64,000 bases of DNA from Halioxenophilus aromaticivorans (GTDB taxonomy: Bacteria; Pseudomonadota; Gammaproteobacteria; Pseudomonadales; Cellvibrionaceae): NCBI RefSeq assembly GCF_042850945.1, contig NZ_AP031496.1, forward strand, positions 124,001-188,000. Reading direction: 5' to 3'. Positions 1-8,495 of this stretch are shown piece by piece. A model generated the notes under the pieces. It was not told where the DNA came from, searched no databases, and worked only from the letters and a program-made list of their open reading frames with translations. Positions within the stretch are counted from its first letter, which is position 1; the number at the start of each line of letters is the position of its first letter. The translations under genes and the position numbers were made by a program.

Positions 1-625
1 GGTGGCCGTAGGTGTCGTTGACCTTTTTAAAGTGGTCGATATCAAACATCACCAGGGATACAGGGTCGTGCCGGCGGTTGTAGCGCATGTATTCGTTGGT
101 GAGTTGGTTTTCCCAATGTGCCCGGTTAAATAACTGGGTCATTTGATCGGTGATGCTCAGCGCTTCGAGGGCGGTGTTGGCATCCTTTAACGCCAGCCGG
201 TTAACGGCGATGTCGGTTACATCGTAAATGACGATGGCCACATGGGAGGTTTCGTCGTCGGTGGATTTTAGTGGCAGCAGCGTGGTGTACTGGTACATAA
301 AATCCGCCATGCTGGTGATGGGGCGGTAGTTTTTAAATTTAAACACGTAGGGCCGCTCTTCCCACAGGGTGTAGGAGCGGTTGCCCAGCAAAAATACCGA
401 ATCAATTTTGTGCTGAAACCATTCGCGCTGGATATCGGGGAAAATCTCAAATAAATTACTGCGGCTAGCCTCTTCTGGGCTAATGCCGCTGTGGTTTTCC
501 ATAAAGCTATTCCACACGCGCACATTGTATTCGCGATCCACCACCACCAAACCCACGTCGATGGTTTGCAGGATGTGCATCATCCAATGCCATTCGCCTA
601 AATCCAGAGTATTTGTGCCGTTCAT
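1..625 (-). CDS. PAS-GGDEF diguanylate cyclase, 3' part outside window
   Basis: The reading frame starts at an ATG at 625 and runs off the left edge, leaving 208 codons. The first 130 residues or so look like a PAS sensor fold (VGLVVVDREYNVRVWN near the start, a second strand-rich part ending IVIYDVTDIA). The linker then leads into the N-terminal half of a GGDEF domain, with TDQMTQLFNR and FDIDHFKKVNDTYGH. The GGDEF active-site motif itself would lie beyond the edge, so activity cannot be judged. The frame starts 26 bases after the stop of the CheC-like response regulator on the same strand, so the two are probably one operon in which the regulator and c-di-GMP synthesis are linked. Confidence 0.85.
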   Translation of the reverse strand, partial: MNGTNTLDLGEWHWMMHILQTIDVGLVVVDREYNVRVWNSFMENHSGISPEEASRSNLFEIFPDIQREWFQHKIDSVFLLGNRSYTLWEERPYVFKFKNYRPITSMADFMYQYTTLLPLKSTDDETSHVAIVIYDVTDIAVNRLALKDANTALEALSITDQMTQLFNRAHWENQLTNEYMRYNRRHDPVSLVMFDIDHFKKVNDTYGH

Positions 626-651
626 GCAGTGCTTATCCTTAGTGTGTTCGC

Positions 652-1692
652 TCAAAACTCATCGAGATCATAGAAGAAGGCCAACCGAGAGTTGATTGAG
701 GCGATGGAGTCGTGCGTAAACAGCAGCAGTACATCGCACACAAGGTCGTAGTTTTCGATGGAATAGTTTACTTCGATGGTAAGGGTTTCTTCCCACTTAT
801 TGGTGTTGGCGCTGATGATACTGCTGATATTGGTGTGGTGGCCCAACACGGTGGGGTAGCCCTGGCTGAAATTTAAATCCAGTTGTTTGCCGAGGCCGTT
901 GAGGATGGCACCTAGTAAAATGCCGGATAAATCCGCAAGTACCTCGGCTTGCTGGGCGGAGCGATCTTCGCGGTTAAGGCGCAGCAACTCTGCCATGCCG
1001 GCAAAAGAGGTATCGCTGAATAGCAGCAGCGCTTCGCCGGCGATGCCTTTACCAATAAACCCCTGGCACACCGCGGATACGCTTTCGTCGTTGGCAAAGG
1101 CCAGCGCCATTAATAATTCGCTGGGCTCCAACATAGCCACCTTGGGGATGGGCAGTTGGATAAATTCGCCGGTGAGCCTTGCCAACAGATCACCGGCGTG
1201 GCCTATGGCAACGTTGGTGATTTCTCGGTAGCAATCTATAAAGCTAATTTCACCCTGGTCATTGGTGGCTTCAATGCGTTCGATGCCGGCGGTTTCACGC
1301 GCCTCGGCCAGGCTCACCTCGCTTTTATAGGCACCTTGCTGGGAAAGGGTTTTGGCAATGGTGTCGGCGGAGGCGGGCTTCTCAATGAAGTCGATGGCAC
1401 CCAGCGACAAAACCCGGCGGCGCGCTTCTTCTTGCACATCGCCGGATACCACAAATACGGAGGCCTTGAGGTTTAGGCGGCGGATCTCTTCCAGGGTTTC
1501 GTAACCATCCATCACCGGCATGGTGAGGTCGAGGAATATAACCTCGCCCAAACCCTGCTGTAGCGCGGCGATCGCTTCCTGGCCGTTACCCGCATAGGTA
1601 ATCACCACCGGCCAATCAGGCGGTAGTGAGCGGGCTAGCTGCTTACGCGCCATGCCGGAGTCGTCGCAAATGATGACGTTAGTTGCTGCCAT
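652..1692 (-). CDS. Response regulator with C-terminal CheC-like domain
   Basis: This 346-residue protein begins with a receiver domain: acidic pair DD at 10-11, phospho-acceptor Asp55 in VIFLDLTMPVMDG, and the conserved Lys in FIEKP near 105. After a linker, residues of about 150-340 look like the CheC/CheX/FliY fold, with EPSELLMALAF and LADLSGILLGAILNGL as the two pseudo-repeated helices. The ExxN phosphatase motif of active CheC proteins is not evident, so phosphatase activity is uncertain. It is followed within 26 bases by a diguanylate cyclase gene. Family knowledge suggests a chemotaxis or c-di-GMP output; the actual input kinase is not in the window. Confidence 0.85.
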   Translation of the reverse strand: MAATNVIICDDSGMARKQLARSLPPDWPVVITYAGNGQEAIAALQQGLGEVIFLDLTMPVMDGYETLEEIRRLNLKASVFVVSGDVQEEARRRVLSLGAIDFIEKPASADTIAKTLSQQGAYKSEVSLAEARETAGIERIEATNDQGEISFIDCYREITNVAIGHAGDLLARLTGEFIQLPIPKVAMLEPSELLMALAFANDESVSAVCQGFIGKGIAGEALLLFSDTSFAGMAELLRLNREDRSAQQAEVLADLSGILLGAILNGLGKQLDLNFSQGYPTVLGHHTNISSIISANTNKWEETLTIEVNYSIENYDLVCDVLLLFTHDSIASINSRLAFFYDLDEF

Positions 1693-2132
1693 ATTCTCTT
1701 AGGTGGTCAATGATGGGCTGAGCCCGCTTTAGTCGTTATAGAAGTTGTTGCGTCACAGCCGCTATGCAAGCTGCAGGCATTTAAATCATTTTAAGTTGAA
1801 ATAAACAGGAACTACTTACCAAAGTTTAGACAAGGTTATTCTGTTTAACCAACGCAGCCTTACTAGGCTTATCGGCGGCAGCTTGGCAAACCTAAGCGGT
1901 TACGAATGTAAAAACAGATTTATGCTCGGATGCGAAATTGAGCGCAACTTCACGTAGGCTCGTGCGCCAACCTGGGCGGAAAACCTGGCCCTGCAGGCAT
2001 GTTTAACCGTCGTTGCAACGGTTTTGATCAGGCTTGATCGGTTGCTACGAAATGGCGTAGTTTTTCTCCGTGTGAATGGCGCGCTAACTGCCTTGTGATG
2101 GGGGCTGGTTCACCTGATGGCAGACTCGCGCT

Positions 2133-2194
2133 GGCATTGCATGAGCAAACGTGGTTCTATTGCTTAAAACCATGAGCTTTGCTCATGCAATGCC
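2133..2194. repeat. Large perfect inverted repeat after the dioxygenase gene
   Basis: Arms 2133-2149 and 2178-2194 are 17 bp and perfectly complementary (GGCATTGCATGAGCAAA and its complement), around a 28-base centre that adds a TGGTT/AACCA pair. It lies 16 bases beyond the stop of the minus-strand dioxygenase gene. There is no T-run, so it is not a classical intrinsic terminator. The rest of the 1693-2209 gap shows no convincing gene; it presumably holds the promoter of the minus-strand response regulator. Confidence 0.75.
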
Positions 2195-2209
2195 GTGTTA
2201 ACAAACGCG

Positions 2210-3040
2210 CTACTCGCCCAGGGCGCCCAGGTGAGTTTGCCAACTAACTTGGTCGTTGTGGGAGTGGGTAAAGCCGATGGAGCGCTCAAACTCAACGCAG
2301 TCTTTTTGTCGGAACGCCACAATGTAGGTTCGGCGCCAGCTGTCTGCAGATCGGTTACCGCCAGAGCCGTGCACAATGAATTCGTCGTGCACTGTAATAT
2401 CACCACGGTTGAGCGGCAGTTCTACCACTTCATCACCGTCTTTGATTTCAACGCTGAGTATGTGTGACTCCTCTCGGTTATCGCCGTGCAAGGGCTGGTG
2501 GGGCCGCAAACCGCCCTTGTGAGAGCCTGGTACCACTTTTAGGCAGCCATTTTCGCTGTTGGCGTTATCCAGCGCCAATGAACAGGTGGCGGTGAGCGTG
2601 CTGGGCGAGCCGGTGGGCCAGTAGCCTAGGTCTTGGTGCATGGTGAACTGCGCATCGGGCTTGTTGGGGCGTTTGGCTAAAAATTGATCGTAATCTAGTG
2701 TGGCGCTATCACCCAATAGCTGGCGCGAAATCGACGCCGCTCGCAGCTCAAATACGTTGTCGCGGATGGTGGGCTGGTAGCGTCGAGGTAGCATAGCGTT
2801 AACCAGGGCAAAGTCATCGAATTCGCGGTCGTAGGGGCCGCTCATGTCGCAGAAATCGCGGCCCATATCAGGGACTTGGCCGGTAATAAATTGTTGAAAC
2901 GTAGGCTCTATGGCTTGCAGTTCTTGTTCGGTTAGCACTCCGCGCAGAATAATGTAGCCATCCCGGTGGTAGGCTTCAATCTGTTCCGGGGTAAGAAGGT
3001 ATTTATCGCCGTTACGGCCGTAGTGTGTGGCGTCTGTCAT
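2210..3040 (-). CDS. Phytanoyl-CoA dioxygenase (PhyH) family protein
   Basis: The protein is a predicted non-haem Fe(II)/2-oxoglutarate oxygenase. The iron-binding HxD is visible in FTMHQDLGYW, the distal His in DEFIVHGSGGN, and the 2-oxoglutarate-binding Arg is probably in RRTYIVAFR. I chose the ATG at 3040 (MTDATHYGR), giving 276 residues, because the longer frame back to 3121 adds a low-complexity leader and overlaps the regulator upstream. The AraC-type regulator ends at 3122 on the same strand, so the two are likely one unit and the regulator may sense the substrate. The substrate itself cannot be inferred; phytanoyl-CoA is unlikely in most bacterial members. Confidence 0.88.
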   Translation of the reverse strand: MTDATHYGRNGDKYLLTPEQIEAYHRDGYIILRGVLTEQELQAIEPTFQQFITGQVPDMGRDFCDMSGPYDREFDDFALVNAMLPRRYQPTIRDNVFELRAASISRQLLGDSATLDYDQFLAKRPNKPDAQFTMHQDLGYWPTGSPSTLTATCSLALDNANSENGCLKVVPGSHKGGLRPHQPLHGDNREESHILSVEIKDGDEVVELPLNRGDITVHDEFIVHGSGGNRSADSWRRTYIVAFRQKDCVEFERSIGFTHSHNDQVSWQTHLGALGE

Positions 3041-3121
3041 AGGTTTATCCTGCTGCTTATTGTGATGTGGCGGCACAATAGCTCCGGCGGTAGCCGCCGG
3101 ATACAGCAAAATTTCTGGCAA

Positions 3122-4003
3122 TTAGCGCAAATTTTCCGCCGTGTGTTTGCCCTGGCGAAACTCAATGGGTGAGCAGCCTTTAAGCTCTTTAAAGTGCTGG
3201 TCAAAGTGGGAGGTGTGTTGATAGCCGCAGTTGAGGGCGATATCGGTAATTCGTTGGTCCGTGGTTAGCAACAGTTTACTGGCTTCGTTAATGCGCAGCA
3301 GTTTTACCAAACTCATAAAGGTTTGGCCGGTGGCGGCGCGAAAAAATTTACTAAAGGCCGAGGCGCTCATGCCCAACTGCTGGGCGATGTCCGCCTGGGT
3401 AATGGAAGTGGCCAAATGGCTGCTGATGTAATCGTGGATAATGGCCAGCCGTTGCAGGTGGGTGCCGTCCAGGTGGTTGGCTTTAAAATACCCCAGGCTT
3501 GCCAGTTGTTGCCCACCGTTTTGGGCTAGGGTATCGAGCAACTGCAGTAAATGAATAAACCGCTGTAGACCGCTGGTTTGGGCTGTGGCGGTGAGCACCG
3601 GGGCCAATTGCTGGCACAGCGCGGTGGGGAATACCAAGCCCTGCTGGGCGTTGTCCAACAGCCGCACTAAGGGTTCGGTTTCCGGCAGGGTGGCCAGCAT
3701 TGGCTGCAGCATGGGTTGAGCAAACTGAATGGTAATCCACTCGGGGTTATGGGTGTTGTCACCCAGCTGGTTGCGCCAGCAATGGGGCAGGTTTGCGCCA
3801 CACAATACCAAATCGCCAGGGCCGTAGTAGTCAACGTGGTCGCCCACGTAGCGCACGCCCTGGCTGCGAATAATCCACGTCAGTTCCAACTGCTGATGGC
3901 AATGCCAGGCGTGCTCGCTGGCAAAATCCGCGCACTGGCGATGAGCCGCGTGAAACGAGCTGTATTGATTATTAACAATGTGTTCAACAATGGCACTTTG
4001 CAT
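3122..4003 (-). CDS. AraC family transcriptional regulator
   Basis: The 293-residue protein has a cupin-like N-terminal half rich in His (SEHAWHCHQQLELTWI) and a C-terminal pair of helix-turn-helix motifs from about 190 on. The first helix-turn-helix contains ITQADIAQQLGMS and the second ITDIALNCGYQHTSHFDQHFK, ending with the family-typical GCSPIEFRQG. It stands directly upstream of the PhyH-type oxygenase on the same strand and divergent from a LysR gene. Ligand and targets are unknown; its own operon is the obvious candidate target. Confidence 0.9.
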   Translation of the reverse strand: MQSAIVEHIVNNQYSSFHAAHRQCADFASEHAWHCHQQLELTWIIRSQGVRYVGDHVDYYGPGDLVLCGANLPHCWRNQLGDNTHNPEWITIQFAQPMLQPMLATLPETEPLVRLLDNAQQGLVFPTALCQQLAPVLTATAQTSGLQRFIHLLQLLDTLAQNGGQQLASLGYFKANHLDGTHLQRLAIIHDYISSHLATSITQADIAQQLGMSASAFSKFFRAATGQTFMSLVKLLRINEASKLLLTTDQRITDIALNCGYQHTSHFDQHFKELKGCSPIEFRQGKHTAENLR

Positions 4004-4042
4004 GGTGGTCTCGGCCGTTAATCACAATTTGGCTTTTCTATC

Positions 4043-4105
4043 TTAAGGTTTTCTTAGATTTTCTTAGGTTTTATTGTTAGCTGCCTGTAACGACTATAGT
4101 TACAG
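4043..4105. promoter_or_regulatory. Divergent araC/lysR control region with two repeat types
   Basis: Two elements sit between the divergent AraC and LysR genes. At 4049-4068 the 10-mer TTTTCTTAGA/TTTTCTTAGG occurs twice in tandem, a spacing of one helical turn, as expected for AraC-type half sites. At 4085-4105 a perfect 7 bp inverted repeat, CTGTAAC then 7 bases then GTTACAG, ends 20 bases before the LysR start and fits the T-N11-A pattern of LysR sites. The assignment of each site to a protein is inference. Confidence 0.55.
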
Positions 4106-4125
4106 CGTGCAGTAAGGTTACCCAA

Positions 4126-5016
4126 ATGTTAGAGCTATTTCATCTTAAAGTAATTCGTGCGGTGCAGCAGCGTGGCACCTTAACGCTGGCGGCTGAAGAA
4201 CTTCACCTCACGCAATCGGCGCTGAGCCATGCGGTAAAAAAGCTAGAGCAGCAACTGGGCACGGCCATTTGGCTGCGAGAGGGGCGCACCCTGCGGCTAA
4301 CCGCTGCAGGCCGCTATTTGTTATCCGTGGCCGAGCGTATTGTGCCGCAAATGCAGCAGGCCGAACAAACCGTACAAGACATGGCCGAGGGTAGCCGGGG
4401 CAACTTGCGCGTGGGTATGGAATGCCACCCTTGTTATCAATGGTTGTTAAAAGTGGTGGGGCCGTTTTTAAAGCAGTGGCCGGATGTGGATATCGATGTA
4501 AAGCAACAATTTCAATTTGGTGGTGTGGGTGCACTGTACAACCATGAAATTGATTTATTGGTCACGCCAGATCCTATTAATAGTAACGGGCTGGAATTTA
4601 CGCCGGTGTTTGGTTACGAACAAAAGTTGGCGTTGGCCAGCCAGCATGCATTGGCCAGTAAATCGTTTATTGAGCCTCAGGATTTAACCCGGGAAACCTT
4701 AATTACCTACCCAGTGGAAGCCAGTCGGTTGGATATTTACAGCCAGTTTTTATTGCCTGCCGGCTGCGCGCCGCGGGTGCAAAAGCACATCGAAACCACA
4801 GAAATTATGTTGCAGATGGTGGCAGCCCAGCGAGGGGTGGCAGCGTTGCCGGGTTGGTTGATAGAACAATTCCAAAGCAGCTTCGATATTGTTGCCAAGC
4901 CTTTGGGTAAAAAGGGCGTGCCTAAACGAATATTTTTGGGGGTGCGTAAATCCGATGCCGGTATCGATTATTTGGCCAGTTTTATTCAGTCTGCTAACAG
5001 CTTGCAGCACCCGTAA
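4126..5016 (+). CDS. LysR family regulator, MetR-like
   Basis: The 296-residue protein has the LysR N-terminal winged helix-turn-helix (GTLTLAAEELHLTQSALSHAVKKLE) followed by a two-lobed effector domain. The opening MLELFHLKVIRAVQQRGTL and the central RVGMECHPCYQWLL resemble MetR, the homocysteine-responsive activator of methionine genes. No methionine-pathway gene is adjacent, so I leave the symbol blank. A perfect inverted repeat just upstream (4085-4105) may be its autoregulatory site. A strong hairpin follows the gene. Confidence 0.88.
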   Translation: MLELFHLKVIRAVQQRGTLTLAAEELHLTQSALSHAVKKLEQQLGTAIWLREGRTLRLTAAGRYLLSVAERIVPQMQQAEQTVQDMAEGSRGNLRVGMECHPCYQWLLKVVGPFLKQWPDVDIDVKQQFQFGGVGALYNHEIDLLVTPDPINSNGLEFTPVFGYEQKLALASQHALASKSFIEPQDLTRETLITYPVEASRLDIYSQFLLPAGCAPRVQKHIETTEIMLQMVAAQRGVAALPGWLIEQFQSSFDIVAKPLGKKGVPKRIFLGVRKSDAGIDYLASFIQSANSLQHP

Positions 5017-5025
5017 AATTGCCAC

Positions 5026-5056
5026 AAAAAAACCGGCGCATAAGCGCCGGATTTTA
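5026..5056. terminator. Bidirectional terminator between lysR and hsp20
   Basis: The stem CCGGCGC (5033-5039) pairs with GCGCCGG (5044-5050) across the loop ATAA. It is preceded by seven A and followed by ATTTTAA, so it can act for both converging genes. Confidence 0.85.
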
Positions 5057-5094
5057 ATAACAGCTCTAACCAAGCAATCACATAAGCAAAAGCA

Positions 5095-5589
5095 TTAGGC
5101 GATTTTTTGGTCAGCGGCCGCCACACTTTGGTTGGCGCTGTCTTGGCTGCGAGACTCTATGGCCATTGCGCTGCCAGTGCCGATGTTAATAGTGCGTGGT
5201 TTCATGGCCTCGGGTATTTCGCGTACCAAAGATACCGTGAGCAAACCGTTGGTGAGATCTGCACCTTTCACTTCTACGTGGTCTGCCAGGTTAAACTTGC
5301 GCTCAAAGGAGCGGTTGGCTATGCCTTGGTGCAAAAACTGTTTCTCTTCTCGGTTTTCTTTTTTACCACGCACGGTAAGAATATTTTTTTCAATGTTGAT
5401 GTCTAGCTCCGATTGCTCAAAACCGGCCACAGATAAAGTAATGGCGTATTTGTTTTCGCCGAGTACTTCAATATTGTAGGGCGGGTAGCTTGAGCCTACA
5501 TCGGAACGCATGGCGTTGTTTAAAATAGACGCCAAGTGATCGAAGCCAACGCTGTTGCGGTAAAGGGGAGTTAGGTCAAAATTTTTCAT
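5095..5589 (-). CDS. Small heat-shock protein, Hsp20/IbpA type
   Basis: The product is a 164-residue ATP-independent holdase chaperone that binds unfolding proteins. The start MKNFDLTPLYRNSVGFD is characteristic of IbpA/IbpB. The alpha-crystallin domain spans about 37-130, with YAITLSVAGF, the RSFERKFNL strand and the NGLLTVSL motif. A short Ala/Gln-rich tail follows; the I-x-I/V tail motif may be TINI near 137. A sigma-32-like promoter lies upstream at 5662-5690, and rpoH is at the far end of this window, so heat-shock control is likely. Confidence 0.95.
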   Translation of the reverse strand: MKNFDLTPLYRNSVGFDHLASILNNAMRSDVGSSYPPYNIEVLGENKYAITLSVAGFEQSELDINIEKNILTVRGKKENREEKQFLHQGIANRSFERKFNLADHVEVKGADLTNGLLTVSLVREIPEAMKPRTINIGTGSAMAIESRSQDSANQSVAAADQKIA

Positions 5590-6365
5590 GGTTTATTCTC
5601 CATAGGAAGCAATAAAAAAATCACCCGTAACACTCTTTGAGTCGCTCGGGCTCGTAAATAGATATGGCGCTGGGTAAAGCGAATTCAAGGCGGAAAATGA
5701 AAGTATTTTAATAAATATTTTTTCTAAGCTGATTCGTTTTTAAAATTTTGCTGGATAAATAATGGAAGGAGTAGGGGGGGGCAGTTGGTAGCTGGTAGCT
5801 GGTAGTTAGAGGGAAGAGATATGGGTGCGTAAGGATTAGTGCAAGTGCATATTGATACGGCGAGCAAAACCAAAAGCAATACAAAAGAATTGCGGCGTGA
5901 GCATTAAAACAAAAAAGTTAAAACGCGAGAGTTGCTACACAACGCTCAAGCAAGGCCGTTTTTTGGCTGCGCCTTTCAATAAGCGAAGGGCCGCAATAGC
6001 CAGCGGGTGCAAGAGCTAAAAAAATTAACAGCTACGATAATAAAAAGCTAAAAGAAAAACTCACAAAAAACGCAATCAAAAACAATGCCCGATTAGGCTT
6101 TACCGAAAGGTGTTGCCAACAGCTGCGCCGGGCGCAGTTAGGCTCGCTTTTTTGAGCTGATTGTTACCGCGATTGTTAAACCACATTTGTTAAGCCAAGC
6201 TACTGTGGCTAGTCAACATAAAGATGGTGGTGTATTTAAACATTTCAAGTGCACAGGCTAACAATTTTTAGTTAGCCGCCAATGCAATCACATGCCTGTC
6301 CAGAGACAGAGTGCGTTAAAACGAGAGAGCGCAGAAACGAATCGGTACCCGGGGAGGGGGCTTTA
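5590..6365. other. 776-base gene-free stretch
   Basis: Apart from the hsp20 promoter, nothing is recognised. The stretch is A/T-rich and includes a small tandem of GGTAGCT near 5787-5806 and an A-rich block near 6020-6090. No frame shows a recognisable protein, and no tRNA-like fold was seen. It may be the remains of a lost gene. Confidence 0.4.
5662..5690 (-). promoter_or_regulatory. Sigma-32-type promoter of hsp20
   Basis: Read on the minus strand, CCTTGAA (complement of 5684-5690) is followed by a spacer of 14 bases and CGCCATAT (complement of 5662-5669). This closely matches the heat-shock consensus CTTGAA and CCCCATnT. It lies about 73 bases before the ATG, leaving a leader that ends in a GGAG Shine-Dalgarno. 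Confidence 0.75.
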
Positions 6366-6824
6366 CTACGCAGTGACGGTAATGGCGTCACCCAGACGCA
6401 CGGTGCCGTCTTCGATCACTCGGCAACAAACACCACCACGCCAATCGGGGGTAAGGGCCTGTTTAAGGCCGGGGGCTTGTTCGTCCATACGGTGGCAGGG
6501 GTCGGTTTCCCGGGTGATTTGCATGCGCAGTTTGCCAACTTCAACAATGGCGCCCACATCTTCTGGGCCGAATTCGAGCCCTTCGATAAGCAGGTTGGCC
6601 CGGCGAGTGGTCCAGGGTAGGCCCTCGCGGTCTAGCTCTTGGCAGGCGGTGCGCCAAGCCGGGCGGCTAAGCAAGGTAACCTGGCGCTTGCCGGGTTTGC
6701 CGCGTAAATCACGTTCTAGGCCGCTGCTGCGGGTCACCTGGCAACTGCTGATCAGCTCCATGGGCGCGCGGCTTGCGCTTCGTCTGGCTATGCCGGCTAC
6801 TACGCCGGTTTTTGGCTTACTCAC
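6366..6824 (-). CDS. MOSC domain protein
   Basis: The 152-residue product matches a single MOSC domain, the sulfur-carrier fold found at the C-terminus of molybdenum cofactor sulfurase and in YiiM-like proteins. Typical features are the SRAPM.L..S motif region near the start, GLERDLRGKPGKRQVTLL, an RRANLLIEGLEF segment and the conserved Cys in DPCHRMDE. The start is a GTG at 6824 with GAGG a few bases upstream. Family knowledge points to sulfur transfer or N-hydroxylated base detoxification. No molybdenum cofactor gene is adjacent. Confidence 0.85.
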   Translation of the reverse strand: MSKPKTGVVAGIARRSASRAPMELISSCQVTRSSGLERDLRGKPGKRQVTLLSRPAWRTACQELDREGLPWTTRRANLLIEGLEFGPEDVGAIVEVGKLRMQITRETDPCHRMDEQAPGLKQALTPDWRGGVCCRVIEDGTVRLGDAITVTA

Positions 6825-6941
6825 TTACCTCACACCCTCAACACGCCAATCGGTACAAACAACACAGGCTTAAAAGCCTATGTTGCTTGGCGTGAAGGAC
6901 TACGTCAATGAATTTAGCCGTATTGGTTAGATAAATAACGG

Positions 6942-7175
6942 CTATCTGTGCAGGCCGAACAGGCGCCTGGTATCAGAAAGGAGTAGTTGTCCGAAATCTC
7001 TTAGGTTGGAGAAACGGTGATCTACTTCGTCAAGGCAGTCTTCTAAATGGTCGATGGCTTGGTGTTGCTCGTCTTCTTCGACTTCGTGCAGCCGTACCTT
7101 AAGCGAGGCTAGGGCATGCTCCATTTCGTGAATTTGATATTCGAGCTCCAAGCGCTGAGTATTCACTCTGTGCAT
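6942..7175 (-). CDS. Small acidic coiled-coil protein after the Na/Pi symporter gene
   Basis: This 77-residue frame encodes an almost entirely helical, heptad-like sequence (LELEYQIHEMEHALASLKVRL) rich in Glu, Asp and His, ending in a basic RRLFGLHR tail. No family was recognised. It begins 29 bases after the stop of the symporter gene on the same strand, so it is probably cotranscribed with it and therefore possibly phosphate-regulated. Many NptA/YjbB-type symporters carry a C-terminal PhoU-like helical domain, which the neighbour lacks. This peptide might substitute for it, but that is speculation. Confidence 0.65.
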   Translation of the reverse strand: MHRVNTQRLELEYQIHEMEHALASLKVRLHEVEEDEQHQAIDHLEDCLDEVDHRFSNLRDFGQLLLSDTRRLFGLHR

Positions 7176-7204
7176 AGCGGATTGCTCCCTGTTTGATAAT
7201 ACGC

Positions 7205-8362
7205 TTATCCAAAAATATGGCTCAGCAGGATAAGCACTGCTGGTATTATCAAAAATATAGCAAACAGATATACAATTACAACTAATTTATTTTTCATGGC
7301 CGAATCGGCCAACCATTCGGCGCATTTGATGGGTAAATTGCGTAAAAAGGGTATGGAATAGATGAAGATCACGCCAAGAAGGTTATAAGTGAAGTGTATT
7401 AAGGCGATTTCCATGGCCAAAACGGCCTTTGGGCCACTAATAGCCGTAGCCGCCAGTATGCCGGTGATGCAGGTGCCGATGTTGGCCCCCAGGGTAAATG
7501 GGTAGATTTGTCGTAGGGTAAACACGCCGCTGCCGGCTAATGGCACAATTAAGCTGGTGGTGGTGGAGGACGACTGCACCAATATGGTGATAATGGTGCC
7601 CGAGCTAATACCGGCCACAGGGCCTCGGCCAATAGCGTGGTGCAGCATGTCCTTGGCCTTGCCCACCATCAATATGCGCAAAATTTTGCCAATAAAGGTG
7701 ATGGATAGAAAGATACACACCACGCCAACGATGATCAGCAGTACACCGGCGGCGACATTAGGTAGGGTGCCATCGAGCACGCCCTGCATGGCCTTCACCG
7801 GTGGCGATACGATAGCCTTAACCACGTTGAAGTCTTTCATTGACACAGATCCGCCGCCCACCAATAGGTTGGCCATGGCGCCACCGATTTTATCCAGCAG
7901 GCCGAATGCCATTTCCAGCGGTAGGAAAATCGCTACGGCCAATAGATTGAAGAAGTCATGGATGGTGGCGGCCGCAAAGGCGCGGCGAAACTCTTCGCCC
8001 TGGCGCACATGGCCCAGGCTAACAATGGTGTTGGTAATGGTGGTGCCGATATTGGCGCCCATCACCATGGGGATGGCGATGGAAATGGGCAAACCGCCAG
8101 CCACCAGGCCCACAATGATTGAGGTTACCGTGCTGGAAGATTGAATCAGTGCGGTGGCCAGGGTACCGATCACCAAGCCGGTAATAGGGTTGCTGGCAAA
8201 GGCGAACAGCTCTTTGGCGCTGTCGCCGGCGGCCATTTTGAAGCCGCCGCTGATCATGGACACGGCCACAAGCAGCAGATACACCAAGCCGGCGACGAAC
8301 AGCCAGTTGATCCAGTTAGGTTTATTGGCCATTTCGGCGGAGGCGGTGGACTCGGTATTCAT
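7205..8362 (-). CDS. Na/Pi cotransporter family protein
   Basis: The 385-residue membrane protein has two inverted repeats with the QSSS signature of type II sodium/phosphate symporters: ALIQSSSTVTSIIVGLV near 72 and ILVQSSSTTTSLIVPLA near 260. Each is followed by the GANIGT motif. About eight to ten hydrophobic segments are visible. It imports, or in YjbB-like members exports, inorganic phosphate using the sodium gradient. The protein lacks the C-terminal PhoU-like domain of longer family members. A good Pho box lies upstream at 8496-8513, which ties it to the phoBR pair also in this window. Confidence 0.93.
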   Translation of the reverse strand: MNTESTASAEMANKPNWINWLFVAGLVYLLLVAVSMISGGFKMAAGDSAKELFAFASNPITGLVIGTLATALIQSSSTVTSIIVGLVAGGLPISIAIPMVMGANIGTTITNTIVSLGHVRQGEEFRRAFAAATIHDFFNLLAVAIFLPLEMAFGLLDKIGGAMANLLVGGGSVSMKDFNVVKAIVSPPVKAMQGVLDGTLPNVAAGVLLIIVGVVCIFLSITFIGKILRILMVGKAKDMLHHAIGRGPVAGISSGTIITILVQSSSTTTSLIVPLAGSGVFTLRQIYPFTLGANIGTCITGILAATAISGPKAVLAMEIALIHFTYNLLGVIFIYSIPFLRNLPIKCAEWLADSAMKNKLVVIVYLFAIFLIIPAVLILLSHIFG

Positions 8363-8495
8363 ACGCTAAACGCCAGAAAAAGCAGCTGCCCTGGCGGTGT
8401 TACTCCTTGCGGGTTACGTGGCAATCTCGTCGTTGCTGAATGGTAACTCAGACTGCTCACACGATGTATAAGAGGTGCTATTTTGTGGCTCTAAT

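Noticed and set aside
5785..5808. Short tandem GGTAGCT repeat as a CRISPR or functional repeat
   Set aside because: Only about three units of 7 bases with no spacers; it is a simple slippage tract.
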